This document shows, piece after piece, positions 8,153-16,260 of a stretch of 64,000 bases of DNA; the stretch's first letter is position 1; every line of letters begins with the position of its first letter. The DNA comes from a virus. The translations under genes were made by a program, and so were the position numbers. The notes under the pieces are model-generated. The model worked only from the letters and a program-made list of their open reading frames with translations, was not told the DNA's origin and made no database searches. The stretch is taken from positions 26,566 through 90,565 of IMG/VR virus record IMGVR_UViG_3300005842_000485; one strand, 5' to 3'.

Positions 8153-8384
8153 TTCTATGAGGGTTACATTCGGCCAAGACGAAAACATCCGATTTACTCA
8201 AACCGAGATATTCTTTGACGTAGTCTGCCGCTTCGTCCCATCCCTGCGCGAGTGCTTCTTTCTTCACACGGCGCAATACATTCCGGATAACCCTAGGATA
8301 AATAGCAGAGTTCCGTTGGTTGTAGAGGCTCGCAACAAGTTGATCCTCTGCTCTACGCTCTTCTGGTGTAATCGTCTGCGACAT
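8145..8384 (-). CDS. 79-residue helical protein, unknown
   Basis: An Arg/Glu-rich helical protein, possibly nucleic-acid binding. Its leader, CTAACCACCGGCCCCT directly before ATG, is a clear example of the C/T-rich, Shine-Dalgarno-free leaders of this operon. Confidence 0.65.
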   Translation of the reverse strand: MSQTITPEERRAEDQLVASLYNQRNSAIYPRVIRNVLRRVKKEALAQGWDEAADYVKEYLGLSKSDVFVLAECNPHRNA

Positions 8385-8396
8385 AGGGGCCGGTGG

Positions 8397-8675
8397 TTAG
8401 TTTGCGCGACCAATGATCTCGACGTTGGGCATGCACCCTTCATCGTCCGTGCGGCCCATGATATGGGTAGAGCATTCATAGCCGCTCTGGTGCTCCCAGT
8501 TGTACTCCCAGCCCCAGCCGCCGAGTTCACGGCGGACAACGAATGTACCGGTGCGCTCGCCTGTCGGACTATGCGGGTAATCGTTGCTGGCATCGACGCG
8601 CAGAATGTCACCTACTGTGATCTCGATACCGTTCTTGTCGTAGAGGCCCGTGCTATTCACGCTCTCCTGTGACAT
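8397..8675 (-). CDS. YopX-family phage protein
   Basis: The N-terminal half reads TGLYDKNGIEITVGDIL, the signature of the YopX family, common in small early phage proteins whose role is unknown. The C-terminal half has several Trp/Tyr residues and two cysteines. Length (92 residues) is at the short end for the family. The leader is CCTAACCACCC...CCT before ATG. Confidence 0.8.
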   Translation of the reverse strand: MSQESVNSTGLYDKNGIEITVGDILRVDASNDYPHSPTGERTGTFVVRRELGGWGWEYNWEHQSGYECSTHIMGRTDDEGCMPNVEIIGRAN

Positions 8676-8689
8676 AGGGGGATGGGTGG

Positions 8690-8917
8690 TTAGGAGATTG
8701 CCTGTGCCGCGATCCGCCGATTGATCTGGTTCATGCGCTCGATGGTGGCGACGTGTTTAGCGCACTCCTCTACGAGTTCCTGCTTCTCTCGCTGGAACTG
8801 ACGGATGACCTCGCAGAGCCACCGAACATCAGGGTTGCCGAGATCTGCGTCGTTGTGTTGCGCCCAAAACTCGATCCGTTCGAGGCGAGTCTCGATGTGT
8901 TCTGGTGCTGGTTCCAT
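8690..8917 (-). CDS. Small coiled-coil protein, unknown
   Basis: The ATG at 8917 gives 75 residues that are almost entirely coiled coil, with QFQREKQELVEECAKHVATI in the middle and a basic end. The frame extends upstream only through Arg/Pro-rich antisense-like sequence that overlaps the neighbouring gene. Part of the small-gene operon. Confidence 0.6.
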   Translation of the reverse strand: MEPAPEHIETRLERIEFWAQHNDADLGNPDVRWLCEVIRQFQREKQELVEECAKHVATIERMNQINRRIAAQAIS

Positions 8918-8931
8918 GGGAGGTGGAGGTG

Positions 8932-9084
8932 TTAGCCGCGCGACCACCCGCCGCCAACAAGGACGACGATGCCGGCAATGAGCGCGAGGACGCCGAGGAA
9001 GATCGACGGCACGGAGATATGGAATAGCTCGATGCATCCAATGAGGATGAGGTAGAGCCCGAGGGTGAGATTGGAGAGCGACAT
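8932..9084 (-). CDS. 50-residue membrane protein with two spans
   Basis: The frame encodes MSLSNLTLGLYLILIGCIEL, a short polar turn and then a second hydrophobic span ending in GGGWSRG. Two tightly packed helices suggest a small inner-membrane hairpin protein. Its leader (TAACCGCTCCACACT before ATG) is of the same type as its neighbours. Function unknown; holin-like roles are possible but unproven. Confidence 0.6.
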   Translation of the reverse strand: MSLSNLTLGLYLILIGCIELFHISVPSIFLGVLALIAGIVVLVGGGWSRG

Positions 9085-9096
9085 AGTGTGGAGCGG

Positions 9097-9354
9097 TTAG
9101 GATGACGACGGGATGGGCATGCCGGCTCGAGCGAGTTTCATCCGCACCGCCTCTCGGTAGCTCGTGCCTTCAGGGAGGAAGTAGAGCGTCGAGGTCGTGG
9201 CTATCGGCGGACGCGGATTCGGGGCGTCGCTTCCTGGGTAGCGCACTTCACAGGCGTCTTCCGTCACTGCGTCCCCGATCTCGACGAGATCATTGCTGCG
9301 GGTCAGGGCGTAGCGTGGCTCCGGTGTGTCGTCGGGGGTCTCACGCAGCGGCAT
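9097..9354 (-). CDS. 85-residue protein, unknown
   Basis: From ATG 9354 the product is a soluble, Pro-containing protein with a conserved-looking centre (LVEIGDAVTEDACEVRYPG). Its start overlaps the end of the gene before it. Longer frames upstream are antisense-like. Not recognised. Confidence 0.6.
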   Translation of the reverse strand: MPLRETPDDTPEPRYALTRSNDLVEIGDAVTEDACEVRYPGSDAPNPRPPIATTSTLYFLPEGTSYREAVRMKLARAGMPIPSSS

Positions 9355-9550
9355 CTTCGTCGATGGGAAGGATGCCGCGCTCTTGGAGGGCCTTGAGGAG
9401 AAGGCCTGGGAAGATGGCTCGATGCGAGATATGGCGGCTATCGGCCTCGCGGTAGCTCTGTTCTCGGAGATTGCAGTATTCATCCAATGGGATGTACTTC
9501 AATGCGAGGTCGTAGATGTCCGCGTTCGTGAGGGTGCCTACGGTCGTCAC
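9341..9550 (-). CDS. 69-residue protein, unknown
   Basis: The chosen GTG at 9550 overlaps the previous stop as GTGA, the coupling seen throughout this operon; an ATG at 9589 is the alternative. The protein has a Tyr-rich segment (IYDLALKYIPLDEYCNLREQ) and an acidic end. Not recognised. Confidence 0.55.
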   Translation of the reverse strand: MTTVGTLTNADIYDLALKYIPLDEYCNLREQSYREADSRHISHRAIFPGLLLKALQERGILPIDEDAAA

Positions 9551-9903
9551 AGCAGCGCGTGTGAAAACGAGACCTGGTGGCCGGGGCATGACACGGGACA
9601 GGGGCCGGAGAGATCGCAGGGTGACCGGCGACCCGTGGTGCGAAACTGCGGAACGGCGCGCGAAATGGCACCCTGCCAAGACTTCGGCACATCCTCCCAC
9701 GCGACTGTCGGACAGTCATCGACGAACCACGTGTTGCTCGCCGCTGGCGAGGTGGCGATACGGGGACGTTCTGAAATCCCCGAGACTGCATTGAAGATGA
9801 CCGGGTTGCCACGGACATCTTGGAGGCCGGTATCGACAAAGTATTGCTCGTAGCCAGGCAGGGAGTTCTTCGTATACCGACGGATGGTGTAGCGGGGCGT
9901 CAT
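9547..9903 (-). CDS. 118-residue protein, first gene of small-gene operon
   Basis: The ATG at 9903 lies about 30 bases after the predicted transcription start. The leader is CTTCACCTCCTCACC-rich, with no Shine-Dalgarno site. The protein starts MTPRYTIRRYTKNSL and has two Trp-containing beta-like segments and a C-terminal CPVSCPGH motif. Not recognised. Confidence 0.6.
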   Translation of the reverse strand: MTPRYTIRRYTKNSLPGYEQYFVDTGLQDVRGNPVIFNAVSGISERPRIATSPAASNTWFVDDCPTVAWEDVPKSWQGAISRAVPQFRTTGRRSPCDLSGPCPVSCPGHQVSFSHALL

Positions 9904-9937
9904 TTGTGTTGAGGGTGAGGAGGTGAAGAACAATCTA

Positions 9938-9965
9938 AGACTACGCCTCTCCTACTGGATGTCCA
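9938..9965 (-). promoter_or_regulatory. Sigma70-like promoter of the small-gene operon
   Basis: On the minus strand TGGACA (-35), a 16-base spacer and TAGTCT (-10) are followed by TTCTTCACCTCC. The same downstream string occurs after the promoters at 50115 and 57567, which supports the assignment. Confidence 0.6.
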
Positions 9966-9973
9966 GAGTGCTT

Positions 9974-9991
9974 ATGCACGACTTATCCACA
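9974..9991 (+). promoter_or_regulatory. Shared upstream box (TGCACGA-STTATCCACA type)
   Basis: ATGCACGACTTATCCACA lies about 9 bases upstream of the -35 of the operon promoter. Near-identical boxes lie upstream of promoters at 47438/47507 and 57567, and a shortened one at 50115. It contains a perfect DnaA-box consensus (TTATCCACA), so it could bind DnaA or a phage regulator. Confidence 0.55.
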
Positions 9992-10004
9992 AAATAGAGC
10001 GTCG

Positions 10005-10208
10005 TTAGTGGACGGTTTCTCGTCGGACGGGAAGCGCGGCGCGTGGCTTTGCCCCGCAGTTTGAGCACGGCGTATCCAGCCAGCGTTCGTAGGCCGCATC
10101 GTCTTCCTGATCGGTCATGTCAGATGTAAACCAGAGCGGGATGCTGTGACCGCAGGCGGCGCAGTAGGCAGAAGCGCACCCGCCGTGGACGGGGTCAGGT
10201 GAAGCCAT
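10005..10208 (-). CDS. 67-residue zinc-ribbon protein
   Basis: Two cysteine pairs (CAAC near residue 16 and CSNC near residue 48) form a likely zinc ribbon; a short acidic linker lies between. It is transcribed toward the small-gene operon but sits beyond its promoter, so it is probably a separate short unit. Function unknown. Confidence 0.65.
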   Translation of the reverse strand: MASPDPVHGGCASAYCAACGHSIPLWFTSDMTDQEDDAAYERWLDTPCSNCGAKPRAALPVRRETVH

Positions 10209-10249
10209 AGCGGTATGATAGATGGATCACCGGAAAGAAGGAGTCACGC

Positions 10250-10777
10250 ATGCCGCGTTCACGGAAGCCGGGAACGACCGCCGCCGAGATACGTCCGGGA
10301 CAAGCCAGCTATGTGCTGGATCGGCTCATCAAGGACAAGCGCATCACGCCGTACGACATCCAGCGCTACGTCGCGGACATGGGGAAGGAGATCGACGAAC
10401 TCCAACGCCGACTTGATTCCTTGCGCACGGCGCATGCTCCCCAAGGGGTGCGTCGCGAACTCCCGCCGCCACCACCACCAACGCCACGCAAGCGCCGGCG
10501 TCGTCGTGCTCCGCTGCGCGCTGGGAGCGTCGTGCCGCCAGCAAGTTTGCCGGAGCGTCCGACACCCCCGGAACCACGAAAAGAGAAACAACCGCCATCG
10601 AAGAAGCCAGCTATGGGCGTGAGCGCTGAAACACTGGCCTCCCGGCAGCTCCAAGGTCGGTATTTGGCGCTCATCCGGCAGATTCCCGCACAGAAGCGCG
10701 CGCAGTACGCGAAGACAGCGAAGGAGAAGGGTCGCGAGGCGGCGATCAAGGAGATGCGTAATGCGCGTCGGAAGTAA
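10250..10777 (+). CDS. Basic proline-rich protein, unknown
   Basis: The ATG has GAAGGAG upstream, and a TATGAT -10 box lies about 38 bases before the start. The first 60 residues are helical (AEIRPGQASYVLDRLIKDK). A run of Pro and Arg/Lys follows, and the last 45 residues (GRYLALIRQIPAQKRAQYA) form a basic helical domain. A DNA- or RNA-binding role is plausible. It is the first gene of a plus-strand unit that leads into the two secreted paralogues and overlaps the next start by 17 bases. Confidence 0.7.
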   Translation: MPRSRKPGTTAAEIRPGQASYVLDRLIKDKRITPYDIQRYVADMGKEIDELQRRLDSLRTAHAPQGVRRELPPPPPPTPRKRRRRRAPLRAGSVVPPASLPERPTPPEPRKEKQPPSKKPAMGVSAETLASRQLQGRYLALIRQIPAQKRAQYAKTAKEKGREAAIKEMRNARRK

Positions 10778-11807
10778 GGGAGACGGTCGGCGCCGGAACT
10801 GGCTCTTCGCGGTGGTGGCGCTTTGCGCCGTTGTTGTGCCGGCACTGGCGCAGGATGACCCGGTGCTCGCACAGCAGATGCCGCGTCATGATGGAACGTA
10901 CCAAGCACACGAAGCGGATCACCCGATGTACGGCGGGACGATTACGTTTCGGAAGCGCGGGGAGCATGCGGTGGGGATGTTTGCGACACCGTATGGATTG
11001 ATGTGCTACCAAGGAACGCTCTCAAGGGAGACGAACCGGGGTATCGGGGAAATCCAGGTCGCGGACGTTATCCGGCTCGAACACGATGCGACGACCAACG
11101 CCGCGCGGTTTGTGCCCGTCTACGAGAGCGACCGCGACCACTTCACGCCGCTGCGCTTCGGAACTCCGGTTGAGCTGTTCCCGAACCCCTATGCGTTGCT
11201 CGCGACGCCACCTGCTCTTATCGCGAGAGATACCGGGTGGCTGAATGAGTGCTCGAAGCATTACGGGGAGCCGGAAGAACCGCCTGCCCCGTGCGGCGAC
11301 CCGTCCCTCCGTGGCACGGAGCTGAATGAAGGGTCGATGAAGTACTTCGACTCGGAGCCTGTATGCACGTGGTATCAGACGCATGCATGCACGGTCGAGA
11401 ATGTATTCGCCGTCCTCCTCGCGACGCCGGCCGCCATCGGCCCACTTAGGAAGGATGTCGGGCAGCCGCAGGTCGTCGAGGATTGCGGGATGCTGCTTCT
11501 TGAATCGATTGGGGCCGACAACCGGATCAGAACGGAGATCGACGAACGGCACCACCTCATCCGAAACTACACACTCCCCGGTCACATCTTTTATCCCGGC
11601 AGCGTCATCCGGTTCGTCGTCGACATCAACAATCGCGTGGACATCAATACCGAGGGCCTCGGGACAGAGAACCTGCTGAAGAAAAGCGTGAACGAGGCGT
11701 TCGCGCTGTTCATCTGGAAGCGGCCGAACCAAGCGCTTCGGGACGCGTTCTTTGCGAAGTACGCGCCGCAGGCGAAGCCGAAGAAGAAGCCGACGCATAA
11801 AAAATAG
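10761..11807 (+). CDS. Secreted protein, first of two tandem paralogues
   Basis: A signal peptide (residues 1-30, ending ALAQ) precedes a 318-residue exported protein. It has beta-rich segments (GGTITFRKRGEHAVGMFATP), paired cysteines, a CTVENVF motif, VVEDCGMLLL, and a conserved C-terminal stretch NYTLPGHIFYPGSVIR. The tail is Lys-rich. The next gene encodes a clear paralogue with the same order of motifs. I do not recognise the family. Export and paired cysteines suggest a periplasmic or extracellular fold. Confidence 0.8.
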   Translation: MRVGSKGDGRRRNWLFAVVALCAVVVPALAQDDPVLAQQMPRHDGTYQAHEADHPMYGGTITFRKRGEHAVGMFATPYGLMCYQGTLSRETNRGIGEIQVADVIRLEHDATTNAARFVPVYESDRDHFTPLRFGTPVELFPNPYALLATPPALIARDTGWLNECSKHYGEPEEPPAPCGDPSLRGTELNEGSMKYFDSEPVCTWYQTHACTVENVFAVLLATPAAIGPLRKDVGQPQVVEDCGMLLLESIGADNRIRTEIDERHHLIRNYTLPGHIFYPGSVIRFVVDINNRVDINTEGLGTENLLKKSVNEAFALFIWKRPNQALRDAFFAKYAPQAKPKKKPTHKK

Positions 11808-11823
11808 CGGATCTGAAGGATGG

Positions 11824-12915
11824 ATGATGGCAACGAAACCCGTGCTGCGCCTTGTGGCTGCGATGTTCATTGTCATGGTGACGCTTGCCGCTGATGCTGC
11901 GACGAAGAAGAAGCCGGCCAAGACGCCGCCAAAGCCCGAAGCGAAGAAAGACCTGGCGCACACCACGAAAGACGGCGCATACACCGCGAACGGTTGGTAT
12001 CGACAGTTCTTGTACCGGGGAGTGACGTTTCAGAAGCACGGAACGAACGTCGTAGGCTTCACGGCCGACAACGCCAATGTCTACTGCTTTACGGGGACGG
12101 CGGAGGGAAACATCATCCACGTCGCAGATGCCGTGTCCTGGGAAGACGAGTACGACACCCATGGCAGCCAAACAGGAAAGTATCACTTCATCCCGCTTCG
12201 CGATGATGAGAAGCCAGATCTTCGCGAGTTTCGCATGACGGACGTGCTTGAGACGTTCCCGGAATATTACGTCGGCTGGATCAAGCAGAGTCCGGAGATC
12301 ATCAAGCGCGATGAGCGGTGGCTGAACGGATGTGTGGGGTACTTCCGGGGCGAGCGTCCTGCGGAGGTGGCAGAAGAACCGCCGCCATGCGATGACGAGC
12401 AACTTCGACCGGCCATGAAATCTGCCGGTCAGTGGCCGACGTATCTCACCCTGTTTCCCCATACGGTGTGTGAGGTGAAGGGCGATCAGAACTGCACGGT
12501 TGAAAACGTGTTCCGGCTGCTAGTTGAAAACCCAGCCGCGATCGGGCCAGCGAAAGACCCCGAGACGCAGACCGTCGAAGACTGCGGTGTCCTCGTGCTC
12601 GACTCGTTTAAGAATCTCCTGAGACCGAAGGAGGAAGAGCGCGCAGAGGACGACAATCTCATCAAGGTGGACATCGACGAGGAGCACCACCGCATCACCA
12701 ACTACACGCTGCCAGGGCATGTGTTCTGGCCGGGGCAGGTCATCCGCGAGATCGTGCTCAAAGACGGCAAGGTGGGCGTGAAAACCACGGGATATGGGCA
12801 CGAGGGCATCATCACGAAGTGGGTGGTGAACTTGATGACAGCAAACCCGGCGTGGGCCCGCTGCGACGATGTGCTGATCGAGGCCTACAAGCACACGTAT
12901 GGCGACAACGAGTAA
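11824..12915 (+). CDS. Secreted protein, second tandem paralogue
   Basis: The start ATGATG is preceded by AAGGATGG; the frame upstream is antisense-like. A signal peptide (to about residue 25, ADAA) is followed by a Lys/Pro linker and a domain matching its neighbour: GVTFQKHGTNVVGF, CTVENVFRLL, NPAAIGPA, TVEDCGVLVLD and NYTLPGHVFWPGQVIRE. Identity is roughly one third by eye, so the duplication is old. It ends a plus-strand unit that meets the fibre genes tail to tail. Confidence 0.8.
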   Translation: MMATKPVLRLVAAMFIVMVTLAADAATKKKPAKTPPKPEAKKDLAHTTKDGAYTANGWYRQFLYRGVTFQKHGTNVVGFTADNANVYCFTGTAEGNIIHVADAVSWEDEYDTHGSQTGKYHFIPLRDDEKPDLREFRMTDVLETFPEYYVGWIKQSPEIIKRDERWLNGCVGYFRGERPAEVAEEPPPCDDEQLRPAMKSAGQWPTYLTLFPHTVCEVKGDQNCTVENVFRLLVENPAAIGPAKDPETQTVEDCGVLVLDSFKNLLRPKEEERAEDDNLIKVDIDEEHHRITNYTLPGHVFWPGQVIREIVLKDGKVGVKTTGYGHEGIITKWVVNLMTANPAWARCDDVLIEAYKHTYGDNE

Positions 12916-12956
12916 CGACGACCAACTCGACTACACGCGTGTCTTGATACGACAGA

Positions 12957-14063
12957 CTACGGGTCGAAGAACTCAAGCGCCGTGCCCTCGGCGTTCACAC
13001 GGATTTGTTGCAGCGGTGAGCCGAGACCACTGAGGCCAGTACCCCCGAAGTAAACGCTCAAGGGGGATGCGAAGACGAGCGCGGAAGCATCGACGGCCGG
13101 CAGCTGCGGGTTGAGTCCGTAGATTTGCCCACCGAGCGTCCCCCCGCCGTCCATGGTCATATTGGTGGACGACTCCGTGAAGACGATGGAGTTCCCTGCG
13201 GAGCCAGCGGCGACTGCTTGCACGGCGACATTGCCATCAGCCTGATCGAAGGCGGCAACGGTCACCAGATCGGCGTTGATCGCAGCGGCAATGTTCCCTC
13301 CGGCCTCCGCAGCGCTGGAGCCGATGGTGACTTCGCCGGTTCCTGTACGCGTGGCCTTCCACGTGAACGTCTGCGTGTCTACTACGAATGTCTCATCCGC
13401 TTCCGCCAATCCAGACATCGTGATGAGTCCCATCGCCTGCGCGGACGGCGAAAGCTGGACAATCTGATCGCCAGCAGTCCCAACATCAAGAAGCGCAGCC
13501 GTTCCGAGTCCTGTGATCTGCGCGGCGTTGATGGCAGTTACATTTGCCGCATCCACGTCAGGAAGCGCAGGGTCACGACCACCGTACAGGGTGCCTGATC
13601 CGCCCATCGAAGCGTTGGTGACCGACTCGGTGAAGACGATGCTGTTACCTGCGGCACCGGCTGTGACAGCCGTGATATTGACTACTTGGCCGATGTCGTT
13701 CACGACGGCAACGACGCTTGCAAGATCAGTGTTGATGGCATCAGCGATATTCGCCCTCGTCTCTGCGGCATCAGGCCCAATGGTGACCTCTCCTACCCCT
13801 GACCGAAGTTCCTTGAAGATGAAGGTTTGCGTATCGACAACAAACGTCTCATCGACAAGCGGAAGGCCATTGACACCGAAGGCACCTGCCGCCGCGATTG
13901 CCTCGGTGAGCTGTACGAGATCTCCAGAGCCATTGAAGGTATTGCCTTGAACCGTGACGTTTGCGGAGAGCCGAGCATCGCCCAGTGTCCCGGATGTCAG
14001 GTCAGAGGCGTCGGTCGAGCCACCACCTCCGCTCGATGGGGCCTGGGAGAGATTGATAGCCAT
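12957..14063 (-). CDS. Tail fibre or tip protein with internal duplication
   Basis: The 368-residue product is Ala/Gly/Thr-rich and beta-like. It contains two copies of a module reading ETFVVDTQTF, then GVGEVTIG or GTGEVTIG, then NIA.AIN.DL and AAGNSIVFTES (about residues 70-155 and 220-305). The N-terminus has a Gly/Ser linker. The C-terminus, LQQIRVNA.GTALEFFDP, is almost the same as that of the protein at 27275-27898. It is the last gene of the virion module, which fits a receptor-binding or tip role. A late-type promoter lies just before the start. Confidence 0.7.
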   Translation of the reverse strand: MAINLSQAPSSGGGGSTDASDLTSGTLGDARLSANVTVQGNTFNGSGDLVQLTEAIAAAGAFGVNGLPLVDETFVVDTQTFIFKELRSGVGEVTIGPDAAETRANIADAINTDLASVVAVVNDIGQVVNITAVTAGAAGNSIVFTESVTNASMGGSGTLYGGRDPALPDVDAANVTAINAAQITGLGTAALLDVGTAGDQIVQLSPSAQAMGLITMSGLAEADETFVVDTQTFTWKATRTGTGEVTIGSSAAEAGGNIAAAINADLVTVAAFDQADGNVAVQAVAAGSAGNSIVFTESSTNMTMDGGGTLGGQIYGLNPQLPAVDASALVFASPLSVYFGGTGLSGLGSPLQQIRVNAEGTALEFFDP

Positions 14064-14089
14064 GGCAGGGCAGGTGGGGAATCAGATGA

Positions 14090-14119
14090 AGCGTAGGGGC
14101 GGGCTATGGAAGCGGTCAA
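14090..14119 (-). promoter_or_regulatory. Late-type promoter before fibre gene
   Basis: On the minus strand TTGACC, an 18-base spacer and TACGCT. The predicted transcript starts about 20 bases before the fibre ATG. Same layout as six other sites in the virion module. Confidence 0.6.
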
Positions 14120-14133
14120 CGCGTGCAGTTGTG

Positions 14134-16260
14134 CTATTGCGTTTCAACGGCATCGACGCGCACTGTCCAGTTAATCGTCTTTCCCGTAGAGCCAGTGACT
14201 TCTACCTTGAGGGCATCGTTCGTATCGTTCGCCGTGACGGTGACATCCCAGTTAAGCGAGTCGCCGCCGTCATCTGCGATACTGGTTTTCAGGACGGTTC
14301 CGATGAGCGAGGTTGTCCCACCGACATTCTTTAACCCACCCTCAATGCGCCAGACGCGCCCGATGTTATCGGTTGTGGAATAAGCAACGACATTCATACG
14401 GAATCCAATGGCCTTCCCGGATGCAAGCGTAAGTCTATTGGAGGCGACATTCCCCAAGAACACTTCAGTAACCGTCGCATTCGTTGTCTGCTTCGAGTAG
14501 GGGTAATCCGAGTACCTAGCATTTGTTAGTCCGCTTGAGGCGGATGCCGCCTCTTCGAAGGCGCGAGCTACGGTGAGGTTGAACCCTTTTGCAATGCCAC
14601 CGACTGCGGAAACGACCGCGCTCCGGCCGATGGCGATGCCTTGTGCCGCGGTAACGCTGGTTGATCCCCCAAGTGCCGTTGCATCATTCGCGCTCACCGC
14701 AGCAGCAGAGCCAATCGCCGTGCTGTCTGTTCCGCTTGAGACATTCGCACCGGCACCAAACGCTGAACCACCAGTGCCAGCGACAGTAGCTAGTGCTCCA
14801 ACAGCGGTAGACGAGTCAGCGGATGTGCTTGTTCGATCCCCGATGGCGACTGCTTGGACGTAGGCAACGCTACTCTTACGCCCGAGAGTTGTCCCAATGT
14901 CGCTAGTCCCTTCCCCTGCGCCGAGCGAATAGCCAACCCAGTTCGTGCCGTCGAATATATACGTCTTCTTTCCTCCGCGCCCTATGAAGTCGATTGTCGT
15001 TCCACCACTTTGAATGGTGAGGTCACGCACCGCGTTCGTTGCCGAGGAATTGCGGATTGTGAACTTACTGCCCGTAGCAGGCGGCCCAGTCGTCACCATG
15101 TTTACGGTGCGCGATGCACCGCTTGGGAGGAGGACTTGGTAGGTCGAGTCCGTGCCAACAGTAAGGGTGCGCGTCCCAGTGATCGTCTCGATGTTCACTG
15201 TCTCCGTTCCCCCTGCGGCAGCAGCCCACTTCACGCCGTTGGTTGAGGCTGCGTCGGCGGTGAGGACTTGGCCATCCGAGCCCACGCCGAGCTTATTGAG
15301 CGATGCGCCTCCAGGGGAGGTTAAGAGATCGCCCTTCGTGTAGGTCGTTTGGCCCGTTCCGCCATTTGCCGCAGCGACGGTGCCGGTGACGTTCGATGCT
15401 GTGCCGGTGGTGTCGGCCGCGTTGTTCGGGATGTCCGCAGAGACGAGCGCGCGGAAGGTCGGCGCCGCAGCGCCACCCGAGGTTGGGCCAGCAAAGACGC
15501 CGTTGGCGCTCTGGTTCGCTTTGGAGACAGCGAGCGTGCCGGACGTGGTGACGGGAGAACCGCTGACGCTGAACTCCGATGGAACGGTGAGGGCAACGGA
15601 GGTGACGGTGCCAACTCCTCCTCCTCCCCCACTGAAATTGGCCGCGAATAGGTTGCCGTCTTTGTCGAATCCACCAGCACCACCCGCGACAGAGAGCAAA
15701 TCAGCGGTGCTCGCGCCGTTCGCATCAATCTGAACTGTTGGTGCAGCGTTCGACGCATCCGAAGACTTAAACCAAGCGGAGTTTCCCCCGGCGCTTTGGG
15801 CCCCCACGCCGTTACCGGTCGTCGATGCGGTGAAGAAGCCGCCATAGCCGTCCTTGCCGGAGCCACGGATGCCGACACCACCAGTCCCGCCGAACGGCGA
15901 GATGTTCGCCGAGCCTTCGATGGCTGCTGTGCCCCCAGAGCCGGCCGTGGCAGCGGAGATTCTCGTTCCAGTATCGACGACGCCGATGTTGAGAAGGACT
16001 TGGGACGTGGAGTCTTTGACTTGCGCAATCGGGTTTGTTTGGCCGGCTTGCCCCTTGAGTGTGATCGCTGCGAAGTCCCCCGTGGGCGTAACGGTGTTCC
16101 GCGCCGCACTTGCCGGCGCAAGAATGACGGCTGAGGACACGTCAACCGGTGCGTCATCCCACGCTGCGGAGGTGCCGTCGATGGCGACAGGGACTTGGCC
16201 TGCGGTAGGGGTTCCGGTGATCTCCACGCCATTTACGCGGCGAACGTTGGACTTCGGCAT
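14134..16260 (-). CDS. Large tail fibre with YadA-like head repeats
   Basis: The 708-residue protein has an N-terminal region typical of tail fibres (ITGTPTAGQVPV...), a long Gly/Ser/Thr-rich shaft with GQVL-type repeats, and, around residues 465-580, short repeats such as AVAIGDRTSTSADSSTAVG that match the left-handed beta-roll of trimeric autotransporter heads (YadA/Hep_Hag). The C-terminal 110 residues form a beta domain. The protein is expected to be a homotrimer that contacts the cell surface. Its ATG overlaps the tail-hub stop. Confidence 0.8.
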   Translation of the reverse strand: MPKSNVRRVNGVEITGTPTAGQVPVAIDGTSAAWDDAPVDVSSAVILAPASAARNTVTPTGDFAAITLKGQAGQTNPIAQVKDSTSQVLLNIGVVDTGTRISAATAGSGGTAAIEGSANISPFGGTGGVGIRGSGKDGYGGFFTASTTGNGVGAQSAGGNSAWFKSSDASNAAPTVQIDANGASTADLLSVAGGAGGFDKDGNLFAANFSGGGGGVGTVTSVALTVPSEFSVSGSPVTTSGTLAVSKANQSANGVFAGPTSGGAAAPTFRALVSADIPNNAADTTGTASNVTGTVAAANGGTGQTTYTKGDLLTSPGGASLNKLGVGSDGQVLTADAASTNGVKWAAAAGGTETVNIETITGTRTLTVGTDSTYQVLLPSGASRTVNMVTTGPPATGSKFTIRNSSATNAVRDLTIQSGGTTIDFIGRGGKKTYIFDGTNWVGYSLGAGEGTSDIGTTLGRKSSVAYVQAVAIGDRTSTSADSSTAVGALATVAGTGGSAFGAGANVSSGTDSTAIGSAAAVSANDATALGGSTSVTAAQGIAIGRSAVVSAVGGIAKGFNLTVARAFEEAASASSGLTNARYSDYPYSKQTTNATVTEVFLGNVASNRLTLASGKAIGFRMNVVAYSTTDNIGRVWRIEGGLKNVGGTTSLIGTVLKTSIADDGGDSLNWDVTVTANDTNDALKVEVTGSTGKTINWTVRVDAVETQ

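Noticed and set aside
9983-9991. Replication origin based on DnaA-like box
   Set aside because: Perfect boxes are single and far apart (9983, 47482) and always sit next to promoters, which favours regulation; no iterons or AT-rich region found.
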